Of a stretch of DNA of 64,000 bases, positions 60,724 to 64,000 are shown piece after piece. The DNA lies in assembly GCA_033239005.1 (NCBI GenBank), contig BSQZ01000009.1, positions 7,804,252 to 7,868,251 on the forward strand. Direction: 5' to 3'. Both the position numbers and the translations under genes were made by a program. The notes below the pieces were generated by a model that made no database searches, was not told the origin of the DNA, and saw only the letters and a list, made by a program, of their open reading frames with translations. Numbering within the stretch: the first letter of the stretch is position 1; each line of letters begins with the position of its first letter. This stretch comes from Lamellibrachia satsuma. Its lineage: Eukaryota > Annelida > Polychaeta > Sabellida > Siboglinidae.

Positions 60724-60764
60724 CCGTGATGTTTCAACTGCTATCAGCAATCTTCTTCAGACGA
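60724..60764 (-). ncRNA. Hammerhead-ribozyme-like motif, left terminal repeat
   Basis: Read on the minus strand: CTGAAGA (60760-60754), an extra A, stem GATTGC/GCAGTT, an ordered GAAAC and ATC, then ACG, which pairs with the CGT before the core. The conserved GAAA is intact here. Differences from the right copy keep the stem by wobble or Watson-Crick pairs, which supports a constrained fold in the family. The extra A after CUGANGA is not canonical. Confidence 0.5.
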
Positions 60765-60819
60765 CTACCACTAGATGACGACACGGTAGTCATTCTATGC
60801 AGACCTATCACTCTGGTGA

Positions 60820-61576
60820 TCCATACTTTACTAGACAGATGGGAAACACTTGTGACAGAGAAAGAAGATAAATGGAAAGGGAGAGAACACATCAAGGAAG
60901 CTCTAACGAGATGCAGGTATCCTCAAAGGACCATATCAACAGTACAGAGAAATATGAAAACAAAGAAGGAAGATAACATCATGAAAAAGACAGTGAAAAA
61001 AGACAAAAGCAAAGGCATGGTGGACTTCCATATGTCCAAGGATTATCTGGAACAGCATCACGAGTCATGAAGAAATACAAGGTGAACACAGCAATGAAGC
61101 CTCACAACACCATCAAGAGGTCACTAGTAAGACCAAAAGACAAAGTCGAACCACAACAGATGTGTGAAGGGGTGTATTCCATAATGTGTAAGAACTGTAA
61201 TGCCACATACATTGAAGAAATTAAACGTACCCTAGGAACCCGCATCAAAGAACACAAAGATGCTGAGAAAGCATCGGCTAGCAGACCCTACACCTGAAGC
61301 AACAGAAAAACTTCAGAAAAAGAGATGCATGAATCAGATATCACAGATCATGACTCAACAGAATTCCATAGTAGACTGGGAGGGGGCTAAATTTGTAGAC
61401 AGAGAGTCAGACTGGAGAACAAGAGGCATCAAAGAAATGATATGGATAAGAAAAACCAAAGATAGCATGAATCAAGATGAGGACCGATACCGACTCTCAC
61501 ATATCTACGATGATCTCCTGAAGGGCCACCCAGGCGTGACTGCGGCGGGCACACACCAGAGTGATACGTCTGTGTA
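60820..61576 (+). pseudogene. Penelope-like ORF relic with GIY-YIG domain
   Basis: Three overlapping frames joined by two frameshifts (near 61026 and 61265-61290) give the conserved C-terminal order. First comes a connector (PYVQGLSGTASRVMKKYKVN, then KPHNTIKRSLVRPKDK). Next is the GIY-YIG core (VYSIMCKNCNATYIEE..LGTRIKEH), where YIEE replaces the usual YIGE. Last is the terminal segment (VDWEGAKFVDRESDWRTRGI, then MIWIRKT..MNQDEDRYRLSH). The RT is absent. The enzyme would nick target DNA for insertion; this copy is dead. Confidence 0.85.
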
Positions 61577-61607
61577 GAATGACTACCGTGTCATCATCTA
61601 GTGGTAG

Positions 61608-61652
61608 TCGTCTGAAGAAGATTGCTGATAGTAGTCGAAGTATCACGGGAAA
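61608..61652 (+). ncRNA. Hammerhead-ribozyme-like motif, right terminal repeat
   Basis: CTGAAGA (61612-61618), an extra A, a 6-bp stem (GATTGC 61620-61625 with GTAGTC 61631-61636, two wobbles) closed by TGATA, then GAAG (61637-61640) and TATC. Bases CGT before and ACG after can form the start of helix I. This matches the hammerhead layout CUGANGA / helix II / GAAA. The final A of GAAA is G here, so activity is doubtful. Hammerhead motifs are known in Penelope-like termini. Confidence 0.5.
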
Positions 61653-61699
61653 AAAAAGGTAAACTGACTGTGAAATAAGTAAAAATATTACTCAACAAA

Positions 61700-62755
61700 T
61701 GCTACATACTATTTGTATTACAACTTACCACAGTCTCCCCTACTTGTATTACAACTTGCCTCAGTCCCCCATACTTTTATTACAACTTGCCCCAGTCTCC
61801 CCTGCTTCTATTACAACTTGCCCCAGTCTACCCTACTTGTATTACAACTTGCCCCAGTCTCCCCACTTATATTACAACTTGTCCCAGTCTACCCTACTTG
61901 TATTACAACTTGCCCCAGTCTCCCCACTTATATTACAACTTGTCCCAGTCTACCCTACTTGTATTACAACTTGCCCCAGTCTCCCCACTTATATTACAAC
62001 TTGTCCCAGTCTTCCTACTTCTATCACAACATGTGCACATCTCCTCTTCTATTACAGCTTGCCAGTCTCCCATATTTATATTACAACATGCCCCCATCTC
62101 CCATACTTCTATTGGAATTTGCCCCAGTCTCACATACATCTATTACAACATGCTCCCATCTCCCGTACTTATATTACAACTTACCAAGTCTCTCATACTT
62201 TTATAACAATTTGCCCCAGGCTCCCAGACTTCTATTACAACTTGCCCCAGCCTCCCCACTTCACTTACAACTTGCATGGTCTCCCTTACTAAAAGTTACT
62301 TCCATTACAACTTGCCCCAATCTTCCATACTTATAATTACACATTGCCCCAGTTTCCCATACTTATATTACAACTTGCCCCAAGCCTCCTATACTTCTAT
62401 TACAACTTGCCCCAGTCTCTCATACTGCTATTACAACTTATCCCAGTCTCCCATACTTCTATGACAACATGCCCCCATCTCTCATACTTGTATTACAACT
62501 TGCCGCAGTATCGCATACTTGTATTACAATATGCCCCCATGTCCCATACTTATATTACAACTTGTCCCAGTTTCTCATACTTCTATTACAACTTGTCCCA
62601 GTCTCCCATACTTCTATTATAACATGCCACAATCTCTCCTACTTCCATTACAACATGTGCCAGTCTCCCTTGCTTCCATTACAACTTGCCACAGCCTCCC
62701 CTACTTCTATTACAACTTGCCCCAGTCTCCCCTACTTATGTTACAACTCGCCGCC
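61700..62755 (+). repeat. 31-bp satellite-like array (about 33 copies)
   Basis: Unit ttgccccagtctcccatact + tctattacaac, diverged, with occasional indels. Long open frames in three plus-strand phases are a by-product. It begins right after the Penelope-like element. Confidence 0.93.
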
Positions 62756-63079
62756 CCTACACAGTCCTGGTCCTGACTGGCATCACTGAAACACTGACTC
62801 TGTGTAGCTCTTCAGAAGTGACAGTAAGACTGTCTGCTACAGTTACAGCTGCACTGGCACTGCGGGGGCATTGGCTGGCACTGCACCACAGGTAATATCA
62901 TACAGTGGTACTGGCACCACACTGGCACTAGTGTGAATACAGCAGCAATGGCACTGACAGGCACTAAAGCAAATGCAAAAAATTTCACAGACAAAGTTGA
63001 CATGTTTAATAAATGTGGGCGTGACTGAGCCCCCCTCTGCCACGAGAGGTGATCAGGTCCTGACACTCAAACAACAACG

Positions 63080-63212
63080 ATGAAATTCGTCAAATGGACG
63101 AGACGTTCCGGTTTCTTGGATTGTTGGATTTGACATGTTATTTACCGCTAAACAAACTTATTTTTGGAGAATACAAACGGGTTTCTTGAGAGGTAAACAA
63201 CATTTCAAATGC
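63080..63212 (+). mobile_element. Penelope-type terminal fragment
   Basis: aaacgggtttcttgagaggtaa at 63175-63196 matches the outer end of the 31.6-kb relic. Upstream gacgagacgttccggtttctt resembles the same kind of terminus. Only a short tail is present. Confidence 0.4.
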
Positions 63213-63856
63213 AATAAAGGCAGTGTTATGGGAGATGCAAACTGTTGTGTACTAGAGCACTCTATCTGTCAGTCACAACCCTCTGCAGGCAGTCTGAACT
63301 GACATGGCGTATAACTAACTGTGTATCGTTCACTGCATCCATGCATTGGGAAAGCTGCACTGTTGAATGGCAGTCTCTGGGTCTACAGATTGACCTCACA
63401 TATATACAATGTCCTGTGCAACCACTGTGTGTAGTCAGGCAGGTTTCAATGAACTGTATGGCATAACCCCCACAGCTGAGCCAACGTTTATCAATGACTA
63501 TATAAGCAGTGAGCTATTCCCTGTGTAACCCTATTCCACCCTACTGTACTCAGTCAGTACCCCAAGTCTGCCGGGATGACCCAGTGGCAGCTGTCCCACA
63601 CTCCACATAACTGTCTCCATCTTCTCCCGCCTCCTTCCCCCTCCCTCCCACGCATACCCCCTCCTCTGCTGTAACAAGTGTCTGGTGGGAACTGGAGGAA
63701 ATTGTGGGTGGAAACATGAACTACATCCACAGAACAACCAGAAAAACCACAATGGGGCGCCAACTGGAGGGCACCAGCAGGGCGTCAGCACAGGAGGGCA
63801 TGACACATTGCAACAAGTGGCACAAACAAGGACAGTTTAGTAGGCTTATATATAAT

Positions 63857-63857
63857 G

Positions 63858-63942
<85 letters not shown>
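63857..63942 (+). repeat. (TA)n microsatellite with (GTAT)n interruption
   Basis: tatatata runs on both sides of gtatgtatgtatgta. Confidence 0.95.
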
Positions 63943-63947
<5 letters not shown>

Positions 63948-64000
63948 TACAGTGTGATATAATGAGTTATGGATGTAAATAAACTGAAAAAGCCAAAAAC

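Larger units (their letters stand above)
60678..61695 (+). mobile_element. Penelope-like element remnant with 142-bp inverted terminal repeats
   Basis: The centre encodes the C-terminal part of a Penelope-like protein with a GIY-YIG endonuclease. The ends (60678-60819 and 61554-61695) are inverted copies of each other with about 90% identity by eye, with no reverse transcriptase between them. Penelope-like elements often carry such pseudo-LTRs, direct or inverted. Each arm contains a hammerhead-like motif. The word CAAATG beside both ends may be a short target duplication. Confidence 0.85.
40561..64000. other. Upstream region without a confident host exon
   Basis: Right of the CR1 element I find no exon that passes splice-site, phase and domain checks together. 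Non-repeat stretches such as 40800-41700, 42150-42890, 45140-46960, 48190-52310, 53300-54490, 55010-56040, 58430-59280 and 59750-60670 are AT-rich and empty to my reading. The 99-codon open frame at 48516-48815 has no recognised motif. Confidence 0.5.

Noticed and set aside
61699..62789. Long open frames of 100-207 codons in three phases
   Set aside because: They are products of the 31-bp tandem array; content is repeats of LPQSP..YYN-type sequence, with no domain.

Overview
The window is animal nuclear DNA: large introns and flanks, AT-rich sequence, many minisatellites and microsatellites, and retroelement families typical of marine invertebrates. These are a CR1-type LINE whose ORF1 has a PHD-like finger plus an SGNH esterase, RTE-like LINEs, Penelope-like elements, tRNA-derived SINEs and hAT-type MITEs. 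The species cannot be named from this. There is no prokaryotic gene organisation, operon or CRISPR. Most long open frames are retroelement ORFs or frames kept open by tandem repeats.

The main host gene is on the minus strand and is split into very short exons. They were found by pairing splice sites, checking reading phase and matching a domain. Exon 1 (36082-36141, with ATG), exon 2 (32693-32804), exon 3 (31477-31514), exon 4 (8215-8253), exon 5 (1265-1306) and exon 6 (785-840) join in one open phase. Exons 2-4 encode a C1 zinc finger with the Cys/His spacing of tensins. I read the gene as the 5' part of a tensin-like focal-adhesion adaptor; the rest would lie left of position 1. A 47-codon ATG exon at 12188-12328 ends in the right phase to join exon 4 and may be an alternative first exon. 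Two plus-strand exon-like segments (17718-17848 and 26622-26737) are phase-compatible and may belong to an unrecognised antisense gene inside intron 3.

Layout from left to right. 0-8 kb: exons 6, 5 and 4 among CR1 tails, a LINE fragment and minisatellites. 8-31 kb: the 23-kb intron 3, with RTE-like fragments, a 5'-truncated CR1 (15.8-17.1 kb), a 282-bp palindrome, a SINE with an internal tandem array and a 38-bp minisatellite. 31-36 kb: exons 3, 2 and 1, with two inverted-repeat Penelope-type relics. 36.5-40.6 kb: a nearly full-length CR1 whose 3' end is about 350 bp upstream of the exon 1 ATG. 41-64 kb: upstream sequence with no confident host exon, holding SINEs, minisatellites, a hAT MITE with target-site duplication, a duplicated 0.5-kb segment, a pyrimidine tract, a Penelope-like element with 142-bp inverted terminal repeats carrying hammerhead-like motifs, and a 1-kb 31-bp satellite.

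The most interesting points are the fragmented tensin-like gene and its possible alternative start, the hammerhead-ribozyme-like cores at Penelope termini, the five one-base breaks in the CR1 ORF2 that all fall in homopolymers, and tandem arrays that grew inside SINE and LINE copies. I found no convincing undescribed biological system.
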